Assembly (NCBI GenBank): GCA_032358255.1
Contig: JAULBX010031591.1
Span: 103,984 to 167,983 of the forward strand
Reading direction: 5' to 3'
From: Heterotrichella gracilis
Lineage: Eukaryota; Sar; Xanthophyceae; Tribonematales; Xanthonemataceae
DNA: 64,000 nucleotides
Shown here: positions 1 through 11,890 of the stretch, in pieces
Position numbering within the stretch: the stretch's first letter is position 1
Layout: each line of letters opens with the position of its first letter
Translations under genes and position numbers: made by a program
Notes under the pieces: model-generated
Seen by the model: the letters and a program-made list of their open reading frames with translations, nothing else
The model's database searches: none
What the model was told of the DNA's origin: nothing

Positions 1-2548
1 AATCCCCATCCTCAATCTAACCCGCCAATAGCATGCTCAAGGCGCAGTAGGTTCCAGGTGGGTACTGGAATGCATACATTGGGGAGGCAATGGATAACCT
101 CTGAGCAAAACTACACATGGATGGTGGATTTCAGCCCTGAGTGGGACACTGTCCATGCACCTCTTGTTCATCACTTGCCTGAAGGGCCCCATTGGCATGC
201 CAAATCCAGCAATGACCTTGTCCACCATGAGAGGCTCCAGCCCCATGTCAGCCAGGATGCATGCCGCCATGGTGTAGGGGAAGAACACGCGATTCACCGC
301 AAAGCCAGTGCAGTTGCCCACCACCACCGGCGTCTTCTTGATCTTGGAGCCGTACTCGATGGAGTCAAGGATAACCTGGAGGGATTGGCCAGACACTGAT
401 CATGCTTGCCACGAGTGCTCACCTCGTATGTTCATGTGTGCTGGCATGGCATGAATGGATGAAAGGCACGGGCTCATCTGCCAAGCGATGCCATCAATTG
501 TACCCCGCTCCTCCTCCTGTGGACGTGCACCCCGTCACACCATACCTTGTGGCGGCACCAACCTCGCATTGCACTTGCACTTCCCTGTCATGCACCCCAC
601 ATGCTCCGATCCATACCCAACCCATACCTGTGGGGAGGTTGACGCGGTTCTCACAATCTCCAGCAGGGGCATGATGTGCGCGGGGCTGAAGAAGTGGTTG
701 CCGATGATGCGGTCCTGGCTGCGGGTGTTCTTCCCAATCAGGTCGATGTCAATGGTGGAGGTGTTGCTGGACAGGATGCAGTCGGGCCTGCACACGCGCT
801 CCAGCTCTGCAAAGATCTTCTGCTTCAAGGGCACATCCTCGATCACCGCCTCGATGACCATGTCCACTGTTTCAAAGCCCTCGTAGGCTATGGTGCCCTT
901 GACGAGGGACATGGCCTTCTCCGCTGCCTGCTGGCTCATCCTGCCCTTCTTCACCCGGCTGGCCAGGTTGCCCTTGATCCGGTCCATGCCGCCCTGCATT
1001 AGGGTGTTTAGGGTTTAGGGTTGGAAGGTGCAACCATGGGTGGGTAAGGTTTGATGCAGTTTCAGACCTATGTAGCATGGATGCACACAGGAACCTGCCA
1101 ATTTTCCATCCCCCATTTTACTTCATGCATCCCTGTCCTTCTGCACAGCATGTAAAAGCAAGTGTGGTTGCTCAGCCCCGCAAAAAGCGTCCCTCGCGTC
1201 CAATTTACCTGCAGGAACTTCTCATTGACCTCCTTGAGGACGACCTCAATCCCCACAAGGATGGAGGCGGTGGCTATGCCCGAGCCCATGAGGCCCCCGC
1301 CCAGCACCGCCACGCGCTTGATGGGGCGGGGCTTGAGGCCCTTGTCGGTCACGCCCTTGACCTTCTTGGTTTGCCGCTGCGCCAGGAACATGTGCACCAG
1401 GGCCTTGTGGGTGTCCAGGCTGGCCGCCGCCTTGAAGGCCTCGATCTCCTGCGTGTGCAACACATACACCGCTAAGCATGTGGATAAATACTCAGTTCTT
1501 GGTAAAAAAAGACTTGAACACTCAAAAACCGGAAAAATGGCAAGTTATCCCCCATCCACAATAATTAATTTTACAGATAATTGTATTTTTAAAAAAAAGA
1601 AAGGAAGCTGGTGGGGCACGCAACGGGGGGATTCCAGCCCAGTCTGTGAAGAATGTGTAGCCGATGGGTACCTTCTGCAAGCCTGCGGCCCCTCCGTGCT
1701 CCACGCCTGTCTGGATGGCATCCAGGCAGAATAAGGGGTGCTGCAGGTGTGGAGCCCGCTTCTTGGTCTGCGCCCTTGCAAAGTCCAGAACTGCCAGGGC
1801 CTCGTTCAGGGGCTCAATCCTGTCAGTCCTGAACAGAGAATACATCCTTGGGCGCCTCCCCTCTGCGATATCCAGCGCCAGCTGCTTTGCTGCTGGTAGT
1901 AGGTGTGAGCTGGGGATGACATCCTCCACCAGCCCCAGCTCCTTGGCCTCCTTGTCCTTGATAGGCTTTGAGGTGAGCATCATGGTGACTGCCTTTTGGA
2001 GCCCAACCAGCCTGGGGAGGCGTTGGGTGCCTCCAAAGCCGGGCAGGATCCCCAGGGACAGCTCTGGCAGGCCAAAGTTGGTGCCTGGGCTGCAGACACG
2101 TGCTGCACATGCGATGGCCAGCTCACAGCCACCACCCAGGGCGAGGTCCTCAACTGCAGCCACCACGGGCTTGGGACCGGACTCCACCAGCTGGCAGAAG
2201 GCTTCATTCGCTTGTTGGCTCACGTTACCACCGCCAGACTGCTTGGCAAACTCGTTGATGTCGAACCCGGCGCTGAACCTGCCCTTGGCACCGATGATAA
2301 CGACAGCCTTCACGTCAGCTTTAGCGTGGGCCTCCCTCAGGTGGTCAGAGAGAGATTGGAGCACTGCAACGGGTGGAAGCAATCCGATTTGTCAGGATGA
2401 TGGAAGGGTAAAGCCTCCGATGCATCAGCAGCAGGCATCGTACGACAGGCAGCAACGCTTCACCTGCAGGAGCCAGAGCGTTCACTGGCGGGTTCACCAG
2501 TGTGATAACGGCCACGCCATCGCGGCCAACGTCCATCGCTGTCGCCAT
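1..2548 (-). CDS. MFP2: Peroxisomal fatty-acid beta-oxidation multifunctional protein (enoyl-CoA hydratase / 3-hydroxyacyl-CoA dehydrogenase), 3' end missing
   Basis: Visible exons are 2464-2548, 1672-2363, 1209-1448, 628-993 and 179-375, all phase-consistent; the rest lies beyond the left edge. The start ATG at 2548 gives MATAMDVGRDGVAVITLVNP. The crotonase domain comes first: an oxyanion-loop segment (SAGFDINEF) and two glutamates expected to be catalytic, in GGGCELA (about residue 109) and GLPEL (about 129). The NAD-binding 3-hydroxyacyl-CoA dehydrogenase domain follows, with the dinucleotide motif AVLGGGLMGSGIA near residue 305, then HFFSPAHIMPLLEIV and TPVVVGNCTGFAVNR. This order matches plant MFP2/AIM1, which hydrate trans-2-enoyl-CoA and oxidise the 3-hydroxyacyl-CoA in peroxisomes. 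The peroxisomal targeting end is not visible. The last visible exon appears to end at a GC donor. Family assignment is firm; MFP2 versus AIM1 is not resolved. Confidence 0.93.
1005..1020 (+). repeat. Interstitial telomere-type repeat (TTTAGGG) in an MFP2 intron
   Basis: About two TTTAGGG units lie 12-27 bases upstream of the acceptor of the exon ending at 993. In the sense of the gene they read CCCTAAA just before the exon, a placement seen repeatedly in this window. Confidence 0.8.
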
Positions 2549-3508
2549 GCTGCCACGGAACTATCAAAACTGTGTCTTTTGTTGCAAGGTTGCAACGTGC
2601 ATTGGCTGTTTTGTGGGCCAAAGAGCAAAGCTGCCGTCTTATATGACTGATCACGGGTTTCGGAGAGAAGGTTTCGAGACATTGCCTCCACGTCAGCAAT
2701 GCATGCCAGGTGGCAAGCTGTGAGTGCTCCCATCAGATTGAGCTGCACTTGAACCCTTGGCAAGGGCCTTGGTCATGGTCATCAGCTTGAGATAGTATGG
2801 CAGCAAACGGCACTTTGCACTTCATAGGCAGCCAGGCCTGTTGCCTACTAGGCGTGCCTGATGGCTCACCAGACAGATACACCATGATGACCTTAGTGTT
2901 CAACGAGCAATTCGAAGAAATTACACTATGTGGCACAATCTGCTGCTGTTGACAGTGTGCACATACGACAGAAGAAATTACTGTTTAATAGGCAGTACCT
3001 CTCAGTCATCCCACAGTATATATTAGGAATAAAACAAAGGCCAAATCAGGGTTGGCAAGCAAAACGCAGAAACCACTCGGCTGTCAGGGGACCGCACTGA
3101 AAATGGAAAGTCTAACCACTCAACCACCTGTTGTCATCAAACTCTTTGTCAGGGAGGAAAATCGTCAATGCCAAGATGGCTGCCAGCGCGTTGATGCAGT
3201 TCACGAGAATCATTGGCACACAACAACCATCAAGGACACTATCGTCAGAAGAAAAACTGCTGTTTGTTTGTCTGTAGCGCACGGAGTTTCTGCCACCAAC
3301 TTGGTGCACGTGGTCCTGGGGTACCCCACATGGTGGGCCACCCTAATTACGCCAATGTATTGGGCCAATCAGCATCCAGAATGCGGCTCACCGCCCCTGG
3401 TGACATGCATTTCTGCCATGTGCAAGAACCCCCTCGCACCGCTGATCACAAAGGGTGTCAAGCAGCTGATCACCCACTTGATCACTCACATAGCACCCAG
3501 CCGATCAC
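2549..3508. other. Intergenic: MFP2 upstream region and 3' flank of the glycosyltransferase fusion gene
   Basis: 960 bases between two minus-strand genes. It should hold the promoter and 5' UTR of MFP2 and the 3' UTR of the fusion gene. I see no conserved coding segment; the short open frames lack family motifs. Confidence 0.6.
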
Positions 3509-6500
3509 TCAGTTGATGACCGAGTACTCTATCCCCAGGATGGCAAACGCCTGCTCCATCATCTCGGGCCACTGCGCATACTCCAGCCGCAGCCTGTCGT
3601 TCCACGCGATGTAGATGCGGTCCACCAGCAGGATGGACCCATCCCCAATGATCTTCTCCAGCACCTCGAACTCTGCCCCAGCGATGTCCACGTTGAGCAC
3701 CACGTAGTCCTCGGGGCGCACGTTGCGCAGCAGCCACTGCCCAATGTCCATGCTCCGCACCTGGGCAACGAGACAAATTATGTGGTTTTCAAAACAGACC
3801 ACACGAGTGCAAAATTGCAGAGAAGTGATATAAGGTATTTCAGGCGCGCAAGGTGCAGCAAGGGCATGGGCGTCAGTCGGGCCAGGCGTGCCTGGCGTCG
3901 TGAATGCAATGGTAATTGGGCTCCTTGCTCAGGCCAGGGATGTGTGTCACTAGATAACAAAATTACCAACCAATGGTGGATACTCAATGCCAGGACAGGG
4001 CTGGCTGACGCATGGCATACACTTCTTTCCGGGTGATTGCTGCTCTGGCTCAATGACTACATAACAAAACTTATCTACCAATGATATGCTTTAGGGTTTA
4101 GGGTTTGGTGTACGCACCGGGATGCGGCGGCCTCGGCTGGAGGGCGGTGTGAACATGCTGCCCCCCAGGGACCATGCCGGGCCATGGAGCTTCGATGACA
4201 GGAAGTGTGCCACACTGATGCCAAAGCTGTCATCGGTGGTTGTGGTCTGGGAGAAGTCTGTGGGGGGGTCCACATCGGTGGACAGCTGGACCTGGTGGGT
4301 GTGGGTGTGGGTGTGGGTGTGGGTGTGGGTGTGGGTGTGGGCGTGGGCGTGGGTGTGGGTGTGGGTGAGGGTGTGGGGGTGGGGGCGTGGGTGGGGGTGG
4401 GGTGGGGGTGGGTGTTTGATTTAGAGGACAAAACGAATGGGGAAGTTAAACATGGCAAAGTGACGACAGAAACATCAAAACACCTCCTTTCAAACCCAAA
4501 TTGTATGAAGTTGCATCAGAGTGCATATGGTGAACTGGACGATCCAGCAGGTCCAGGTATTGGGTTGGCTGCCATTGCAATTACTGCCCATTGCGTAAAA
4601 GTGCACCTATCACCCCACCCCACCCACCCTCTTGCTCAAACCACCACCCCACCACCCACCTGCCCCTCCCGATCCCACGCAGCCGCCTCCACCACCCGCG
4701 CCCTGTCCCCCAGGTTGGCGTGGCGCAGGAAGGCCTTGAGCGCGGGTATGTGCGCTGGGTTGGGCTCAAACGCGTACACGTGGTAGGAACCAGCAGAGCG
4801 ACTGGCCTGCGCAAGGTAGGCGCCGATGGAGTCGCCGCGCTTGGAGCCCAAATCCACCTGTGTGGCGGGGTAAATTGTTTGTGGGTATGGATTTTTGCCA
4901 TCCATCGAAAGTGCAGCCCTATTAGGGCCCTATTAGGGTAGTCATACTGGGCCTAGTATCAATCCTGACGGCAAGCAATGTGGCGTTCATGCCCACAAAA
5001 GGGCCGGTTGCAAGGCACAGGACACTTTCTTACAAACGCCTGCCGATGCACAACATTTCCCCCAGGACCACCACCAACACAGACAGCGGATTCACATGCG
5101 TGATGCTCCACACTCACCAGTACATTGCGCGCTACTGCTGGTGGCTGGTCCTTGAGCAACGGCGCCGAGGGCGGCCTGGAGTGCCCCCCATGCGTGCCCA
5201 GTCGCATGGGCAGCATGGCCACATCAAGGTCTGAGGTGCCTGCATCAAGGGGGAGAGCGATAAGAGATTGCCAGGAGGATAGCAGGATGCAGGATAGTGG
5301 CAGAAACAACACGGCATCAACAGGCACCCGTTTGCCCCCCCGGGAGTCACACATTACGCCAACCTCACAGCACCCACCACAGCCCCCACCACCGCACCCA
5401 CCTGCCACATACAGCTGCCAGCCCTGGCTGCCGTGGCTGGAGTCAAACACCACGTAGCTCCCATCGGGGCTCCACAGGGGGGTGAGCCCATCGTCATGCA
5501 GCACACCCCCTGGGCTGCCTGGCAGGTACTCCCCCACTATGTGCACCGCGGCTGTCCACCTAAAACATACAATAATTTAGTTAGGGGCAAACATATTATT
5601 TCATGATCAAACTTTAATCTACAACATTTATACACACATAAGTAAATATGTGCATTAGGGGTACACTAGAGTAGCCCTACAACATTTAGTTATGTACCCG
5701 TGAAAACAGTGGATTCCCGCAAGATTCAGCATCAGCATTGTGCACACGCGTTGTACTCAAATGCATTCCAGCAATCCAGCTGTAATAACAGCCAGCTGTG
5801 CACATTTGGCGCCAAGCAATTTGACCCTCGAACTGTTCACACCTTTCGTTGGTCTTGCACGATCATTGGTCAGGTCAGCGCTATGGCCCCTGGCCTATCG
5901 CCCACCACTCTCAAACCACAACACTACCAGATTTTCAAAAGGAAGTGGGCTTACCTGTCCCAAATGAACAGCTTCTTTTTCGGTGAGGGTGCTGCGTCCA
6001 CCAGTATGAAGCGGTTGTTGTCAAGGAAGTAGCGGCAGTGTTGGGCGGGCACCAAGGCGACTGCAGGTGGGGATGATGCGGTGAGACGGTGGGGTGGATG
6101 TGGTAAGTGCGATGCATGCAGATGCGGCTATGTGGTGTGCACAAGGATCAAGCGGATGTTGGGCCACCACACCGGAAGCGGTCGGCCGGCGCTTGCACCC
6201 CCACCCCCGCTACGCATTGTTTTCTTGTACTTGCAAAGCACGTGGTATGCAATGCGCGCCACTCAGCCTAACGCAGCTGCCCTGTGTACAACCATCTACC
6301 CATGCCTCCCCGCCATGCCTCCTACACCCATGCCTCCACCCACCCTATCCCCCCAATCCTTGTACCACCGCCACACACCGCTGGTCGGCGTTCCCAGGTG
6401 CACAACCACCTGCCCCTGCACCTTGTAACACCCGCTGCCATTGCACACCGCAATACCTTGATAGATGCGTGCCAACCACGTGGTACACATTCCACGCCAC

Positions 6501-9500
6501 TCCTCCACACATACCTGTCCTGTGCGCAATCATTCACCCACGTATGTCCCTGCCCCTCCTTCCCCCCCACCCCACCACCACTCACCACTGGTTGGCACCT
6601 CCAGCTGTGCAACCGCGCTCCCCTGCACCTCGTAGTACCCGCTCTCATCGCACACCAGCAGCGCCCCCCCGCTGCCATAGCTATGATGCCCCCCCTTCAC
6701 CAGCGGCACCCGCCACAGATTGGCCCCGTCAGACCCCACCGTCATGAGGTAGCTGTGGTGCGTCTCGGGGCTGGCGCTGCAGTTTGCGATGTGGTAGGAG
6801 AAGGCCACGTGGGTGGCCTCGCGATCAAACTGCGGGTGGTGGTGGTAGTGGTGATGGAGTGGGGTGGGGTAATGATGAGAAGTTGCAGCAACTGAGGGGT
6901 GGAACAGAGTGGGTCTGGTAAAGTAAATCGCCAGAATTTAATGGCTATAATTGGTGAATTTTTTTTAAAGCTGTGGTTCCAAATATATTTTTGTTAATGT
7001 TACTCATTTGTTCATTTGAATATTCTTACATCAAGGGCTACCTGCCATTGACAATGATTGCATATGACCCCCGCCCTCCTCCCCACTCACCACTGCGTCC
7101 TCGACCCAGTGCATGCATGTGGCCGCATCGTCCGCCGGCAGCGTCTCAAAGTGGCGGTACGTTGCCCCAGAAACGGGGTCCGAGGGCCCCGCAAAGCGGG
7201 TGGACACCGCCACATACAGCTGGCGGTAGGATGCGATAAGGGTTGCAGCGCCACTCAGCATGTTGACCACCCACAGCCCGTCGTCTGAGGGCATCCGGTC
7301 AGCCAGCACCAGGCGCACTGCTGCGTCCCGCGCAGCGTAGCCGTAGCCTGCAGACGGATGGGGGATAGTATGTAAACCTTGAAAACAAAGAGCTAACACT
7401 TGCGGATATTATTATACAAATCTGATTTTGAACATGTAAAGATATTTTGACAATTTTGAGTCACAATTTAGCAACATGAAAGAAGATCAGGATATCAATT
7501 CATTAATAAACACCACACTTTGCCTAAGCAATGCAATATATACACAAGGGTGAATAAAGTAACTCCACCGCGCGCACCTGGCCGCGCCGCGTTCAGCCTG
7601 ATCAAGCTAAAGTGCGTGGCCAGCCTGCCGTCCTCGCTGATCACATGCACCGGCCAGGGCACGCTGCGGGAGCGGGTCATCTGCTGGAGGTCATACACCG
7701 CGGTGCACAGCCCATCAGTGACCACAGGCACACTGGCATCTGGCGCGCAGCCTGCGTCTGTGAAGGCAAAGTAGCGGCTGGTGGGGCCCAGCCACTGCAC
7801 CGTGGGGCGCATGTGCAGGTTCCATGCGGAGGTCATGTCCAGGTGGCGCCAGATCCACATGTTGTCTGCGGGGGGTTGAATGGTTGGTTCAGAATGGAGG
7901 TGGGCGGGTGGCAGGGTGGAGTGAAGGTGGCGGGGTAATGCATGGCGTATCGGGGTGATGCACATGCCATGGTGTGGTTACTGGTGGGACCCAACACTAT
8001 GTGGTGTGACGCAAGCGCTAAAATGGCGCACCCCTGGCCAAAAGGGATGGTCATCTCACAATGAGGGAAGGCACATTAGCAATGCATGAAGCCAACCTCG
8101 AATAGCTGCATTGCATGAAAACAAAGAGGTGCATTTGATGCCTTGATCAGCCACATGCAGATGTTACACACACCTCTTGCCACCCTGAACAGCCCAATTT
8201 CTAGCCTATCCCTTAGGCGAGGCGCGTCGGCAGAGTGCACCTTGACCGCCAGCAGCAGCTTGCGCGAGCGGGACCAGGGGGAGTAGGGCGTGTTGGGCAG
8301 GATGAACTGGGACTTCTGGGCGTTCTCAGTCAGCCGCACCACCTGCAAAGGGTAGGGTTTAGGGTTCAGATTTTGGGGCTTAGAATGTTGGGCAGCAGGG
8401 GGGTGCTGGTGGCACAGGCGAGGGTACATTTTGATGCCAAATGCAGGGCTCGGGCCCAGGTCACAATGGAAGCCAGCCATGCGCCAATCTTCCACCATGC
8501 GACAGTGTTCCTGCTTGCATGGCAATGGACCATGGCAATGGAATGGAATGAAAGCATTGCCAAGCCATGTGCACCCCCATGCAGATGCAAATGCCTGCCT
8601 TGGGGTGTGTGGATGCAACACCTATGTTGCATAGGGGCGCACCTGGCCGGTCTCCAGGAACGGCGGGGCGTCCTGGCGCGACGCCACCGACAGGTACCGC
8701 ACCCTGTCCTGAATCCGCCTGATCTTGTCGCACTGGCTGGTCCTGCCCCCCAGCAGCAGCATCTGCTCCGGGTGCTTCACCGCGTGCACGATCAGCATCC
8801 TGTCCCGGCAGATGTCAAACTTGGGCTTCAGCTGCATGCGGGTGGGGCTGCCTGTGGTCCCCTTGGGGGGGTCCTCGAAGCAGCAGGAGGCCGCCTTGGA
8901 GAGCACCCGGGGGCTGTCTATGCGCCGCGCGTCCACGCTCATGAGCCAGATTCCCACTGAGATGTCCTCATCTGGCATGAACTTGAGCATGTTGTGGTCG
9001 TGGCCCTGTTTGTTGATGCCCAGCACCACCTGGACGAGGTCGCTGGACAGCACATAGCCCCCGCCTGACATGTACGGGAGGTACTTGTTGAGGCTGGTGT
9101 GTTTGAGGTACTCGCTGCCCATCCAGCTGTGGCCACCTGTCGCTGTCACGCTGTTGTTGCGCACCTCCTTGCCAAAGTACATCCGCTCGTGGCTGCACTC
9201 CTGGTTCCTGCAGTGCGCTTTCAGCTCCAGGATGATCCCCGGGACGTCCACAAAGCTGTTCTCCTGGACCTTGAGGAAGAACTTGAAGTTGTCAAAGCTG
9301 TTGGTGGCGTAGTCCAGGGCATAATACACCTTGTGGACCTCGCTCTGCTCCGCCTTGGCCTTGCTTTCGGTGAACACCACGTCCCCATGGAGGTCGCTCT
9401 CCAGGGCTGTCTCTGGCGTGCGCTCGTGGCCAAACAGGAAGAACTTGCCGATGACGCTGTGGTTGCGCACCGCGGCGTCCAGCCACCCGTTCCTGATGGC

Positions 9501-9860
9501 CTGCCTGAACCCTGCCCCGTGGCTGCTGGAGAAGATGGCCACAAACAGGAAGAGGGGCTGTGTGAAGTTCTCCTGCTCACTGCCATACCCAAAGGGCTTG
9601 TCTGTGAACTCTGTCCCAAGGGTGCGGTCCCGCTCGGCCTGAAGGACGCTGTCCTCGTACCGCAGCTGGTGTATGCCTTCCAGCAGGGAGAGGTCGAACT
9701 TGGCGTGGGGGCTGGCTGAGTAGGTACACACATGGCTGACGTGGGTCCTGGACTTGAAGAAGGCAAAGTGGTACCACAGCAGCGCCAAGATGCTCACGGC
9801 CGCCGTGAAACTGAGGATGAGCCTCTCTAGTCGGGTCTTGGCCTCCTTCGCTGTTGCCAT
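3509..9860 (-). CDS. Fusion protein: GT31 galactosyltransferase-like domain, beta-propeller-like region, FkbM methyltransferase domain
   Basis: Eleven phase-consistent exons: 8643-9860, 8174-8342, 7578-7865, 7091-7347, 6586-6829, 5955-6060, 5402-5559, 5118-5239, 4660-4857, 4118-4291 and 3509-3760 (1061 residues). Residues 12-35 form a single signal anchor, so a type II Golgi protein is likely. Residues about 104-310 resemble GT31 (RQAIRNGW, YMSGGGYVLSSDLV, EDISVGIWL). At 196-206, however, the usual KxDDDxFV motif reads KVQENSFVDV, so the metal-binding DxD is gone. The middle contains WD/TolB-like blades, for example TPLWSPDGSYVVFDSS. From about residue 850 comes an FkbM-type SAM methyltransferase: NVLVDLGSKRGDSIGAYL, YHVYAFEPNP, and LNVDIAGAEFEVLEKII near the end. 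FkbM enzymes often O-methylate sugars, so coupled glycan extension and methyl capping is a reasonable inference. No named family has this architecture to my knowledge. Two or three separate genes remain possible but fit the phases less simply. Confidence 0.8.
4090..4107 (+). repeat. Interstitial TTTAGGG repeat beside exon 10 of the fusion gene
   Basis: Two full TTTAGGG units and part of a third, about ten bases inside the intron from the donor at 4117. In the sense of the gene it reads CCCTAAA after a donor, an exception to the usual orientation in this window. Confidence 0.8.
4294..4420 (+). repeat. GGGTGT hexanucleotide microsatellite in an intron
   Basis: A run of GGGTGT units with some GGGCGT, GGGTGA and G-richer variants. 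On the coding (minus) strand it reads CCCACA and directly abuts the acceptor of exon 10, so it serves as the pyrimidine-rich tract. The G-rich strand could form quadruplexes. Confidence 0.9.
6240..6660. repeat. Diverged tandem duplication (about 207-237 bp offset) spanning an exon end and its intron
   Basis: Bases 6376-6450 resemble 6583-6656, which is the 3' end of exon 5 of the fusion gene with its donor. A second block, near 6240-6310, resembles one near 6477-6545. The pattern is a tandem duplication that copied the exon edge into the downstream intron and has since diverged. Confidence 0.65.
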
Positions 9861-10516
9861 CTAAACCCTGGCCCCTGGGCTATTCACTGTCATAGGGCTG
9901 CCACTCCCCCACATACACTGCCTGCCATGGAAACTGACACCATTTCCGCAGCCTTCGCCTGGTGGGCGAACGCAGAAACACCAAAGGTTTAAATACTTTG
10001 CCACCACCACAGCACTGGGACCCTTTCCGTTGTCACCCAGCACCCTGCCAGTTCAAACTTGAATATGCATGGGACCCCTCGGGAGGACCAAACCCGCCCA
10101 CACTGTGTACTCTCAGTGGCAGTAAACACGCCAGACTGTCGGAACAGGCAAGCTCAAGTCCGATCAACGACCATGCGAAAAGTGGGGTGCAATCAAAGTA
10201 CGGTTTTGCTCGGCTACAGTTGGCTTTATAGGTGCACAGTGGCTTCTCTGAGCCCCTATTATCAGAGTACCCACCACACCCACGTGATATCAGTACTCGA
10301 ATATCCTCCTCTGGAGTGAGTCACAAGGGTGCCCACGAACAGAGGGCTTTGTTCAGCCTGTTTTGCTATGGCTTGAAAGTGACACCACGCCAGGTATTGC
10401 CACCAATCGCCAGTCCACGTTCATCCCTACTACCCGTGCCCTGCACGCTCTCGGTCACACCTGCTTTGGCTACCGTTCTGCAGGGCTACCAGTTATATGC
10501 AGCTAGTGTGCAAGCC
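9861..10516. promoter_or_regulatory. Divergent intergenic region between the glycosyltransferase fusion and ISCA2
   Basis: 656 bases between two outward-facing starts, expected to hold both promoters and 5' UTRs. The ISCA2 reading frame stays open upstream of the chosen ATG, so some of this could be an alternative 5' extension. No TATA box or known operator is clear. Confidence 0.5.
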
Positions 10517-11325
10517 ATGAAAGGAGCTTTGCGACAGTTGCTGAAAGCCGCGGTGTGTGCAAAGCCGTACAGTAGCACGTCCTGTAGCCAACTTAGTTAT
10601 AGCAAGCCATTCCAAAGTGCTCTCAAGCCATTGTGCTTTGCTGCGCTACACCCAACGCCACAGTCTTGGGTGGGAGGCTCCATTGCTCCAGCTTTTGCAA
10701 GGCATTGGAGCGCAGAGGCAGCAGAGGCAGCAGACTCGCTTGAATTGAACGTCACGCAAAATGCTATTGCGGTGCGTGAGGGCTGCCTTTATTTGTGCAT
10801 GCCTCCACATACCTCTGGGTGGCATGTCAACCACTGGTGACCACATGTTGCAGAGGTTGAAGGCCCTGTCAAGCGAGTCCGACGACCCGAACACGTTCCT
10901 GAGGATATCTGTGGAAGGAGGTGGTTGTTCTGGCTTCCAATATGAGTTCAGCCTTGACACCACACTGAAGCCAGGTGACAGGTAAGCAAACCCTGCGCTG
11001 GCACCTCATCCAGGCACCCAACACACGGTGGTGTTTGGGTGCTAACCACAGGAGCCATGTTTGCAGGGTGCTTGAGGAAAATGGTGTCAGGGTGGTTTCA
11101 GATGCAGTCTCACTGGAATTCATACGGGGCGCAACGATAGACTTCTCCAGTGATTTGATGAGGTCGTCATTTCAGGTAAATTCGGGCAAGCAATGGAACA
11201 AGCCCTTTCATCCTGCTGCCCGTTGGTGACCCACTAACTCATTGTGCTTTGCCTTGCAGATTGTTGGGAACCCAATTGCAGAGACAAGCTGTGGCTGCGG
11301 GAGCTCGTTCTCTGTGAAAGATTGA
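10517..11325 (+). CDS. ISCA2: Mitochondrial A-type iron-sulfur cluster carrier, ISCA2-like
   Basis: Exons 10517-10771, 10854-10981, 11067-11175 and 11260-11325 encode 185 residues. The first 70 or so residues are rich in Lys, Ser, Ala and Gln and poor in acids ([20 protein letters not shown]), like a mitochondrial presequence. The A-type carrier domain follows: [14 protein letters not shown], the first cysteine in [16 protein letters not shown], and the C-terminal pair in [14 protein letters not shown]. These three cysteines bind a [2Fe-2S] or [4Fe-4S] cluster in the family. With ISCA1 and IBA57, ISCA2 matures [4Fe-4S] proteins in mitochondria. The C-terminal CGCGSSFS form is closer to ISCA2 than ISCA1. 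An upstream in-frame extension is open, but the chosen ATG gives a normal presequence length. Confidence 0.93.
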
Positions 11326-11890
11326 TGCGCTCGCTGCAGCTCCCATATAACCAGCCATTGGGGGGGATTGGTTCCACTTGCAGCACGGGGAGAGTTTTTC
11401 TGCTGCGCCAAAGTTGCTCTCTGCTTTCGATTTGCTAAGAACCAAGTGCTACTTTCTTAATATCAAATAAATATATGATTGGGCGGCAAAACTAGGTCGC
11501 CACACTGACCGACTTGGAGGCAATCATGCCGGTTTTTTGTTGCTTGTGAGCAGGGTGTTTCTTGCTCTGCACTGTAAAATTTAGATGCAATAGGTGGACA
11601 CTGCAAAGTGTACGCACAATGGGCTGTGCAACCCTCACTGGAAGCTCGGCGGCATCCTGAACATTGGGGTCCAAAGCCAAGCCAACCCAAATTCCAGGGC
11701 AATGCCAGCTGCCGCAAGCCCTGATATTGCAAGAGTGTGCTCTATCAACTGTGCATTCGTTCTGCTGCCTCGCTCATAGTTGGGCGCATTGCTACGCATG
11801 CATGCCATATGGCGAGAGGCTGGAGTAAGGTTGCAACAAAGCTTGTTACAGGATTGCGTGTCTGACAGGTTCCACAACCGTGTGAACCAG
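11326..11890. other. Convergent intergenic region, ISCA2 and RPL30 3' ends
   Basis: 565 bases holding both 3' UTRs. A TGTAA on the plus strand near 11573 could serve ISCA2. No further gene is evident. Confidence 0.55.
11846..11850 (-). promoter_or_regulatory. Putative TGTAA polyadenylation signal of RPL30
   Basis: On the minus strand TGTAA lies about 40 bases past the RPL30 stop. TGTAA is the common chlorophyte poly(A) signal; use here is inferred. Confidence 0.5.

Noticed and set aside
4205-4786. 193-codon frame rich in Val/Gly
   Set aside because: It is a translation of the GGGTGT microsatellite inside an intron of the opposite-strand gene.
9099-9719. 206-codon plus-strand frame opposite the glycosyltransferase exon
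   Set aside because: It is the antisense shadow of a GC-rich coding exon; the minus strand carries the GT31 motifs.
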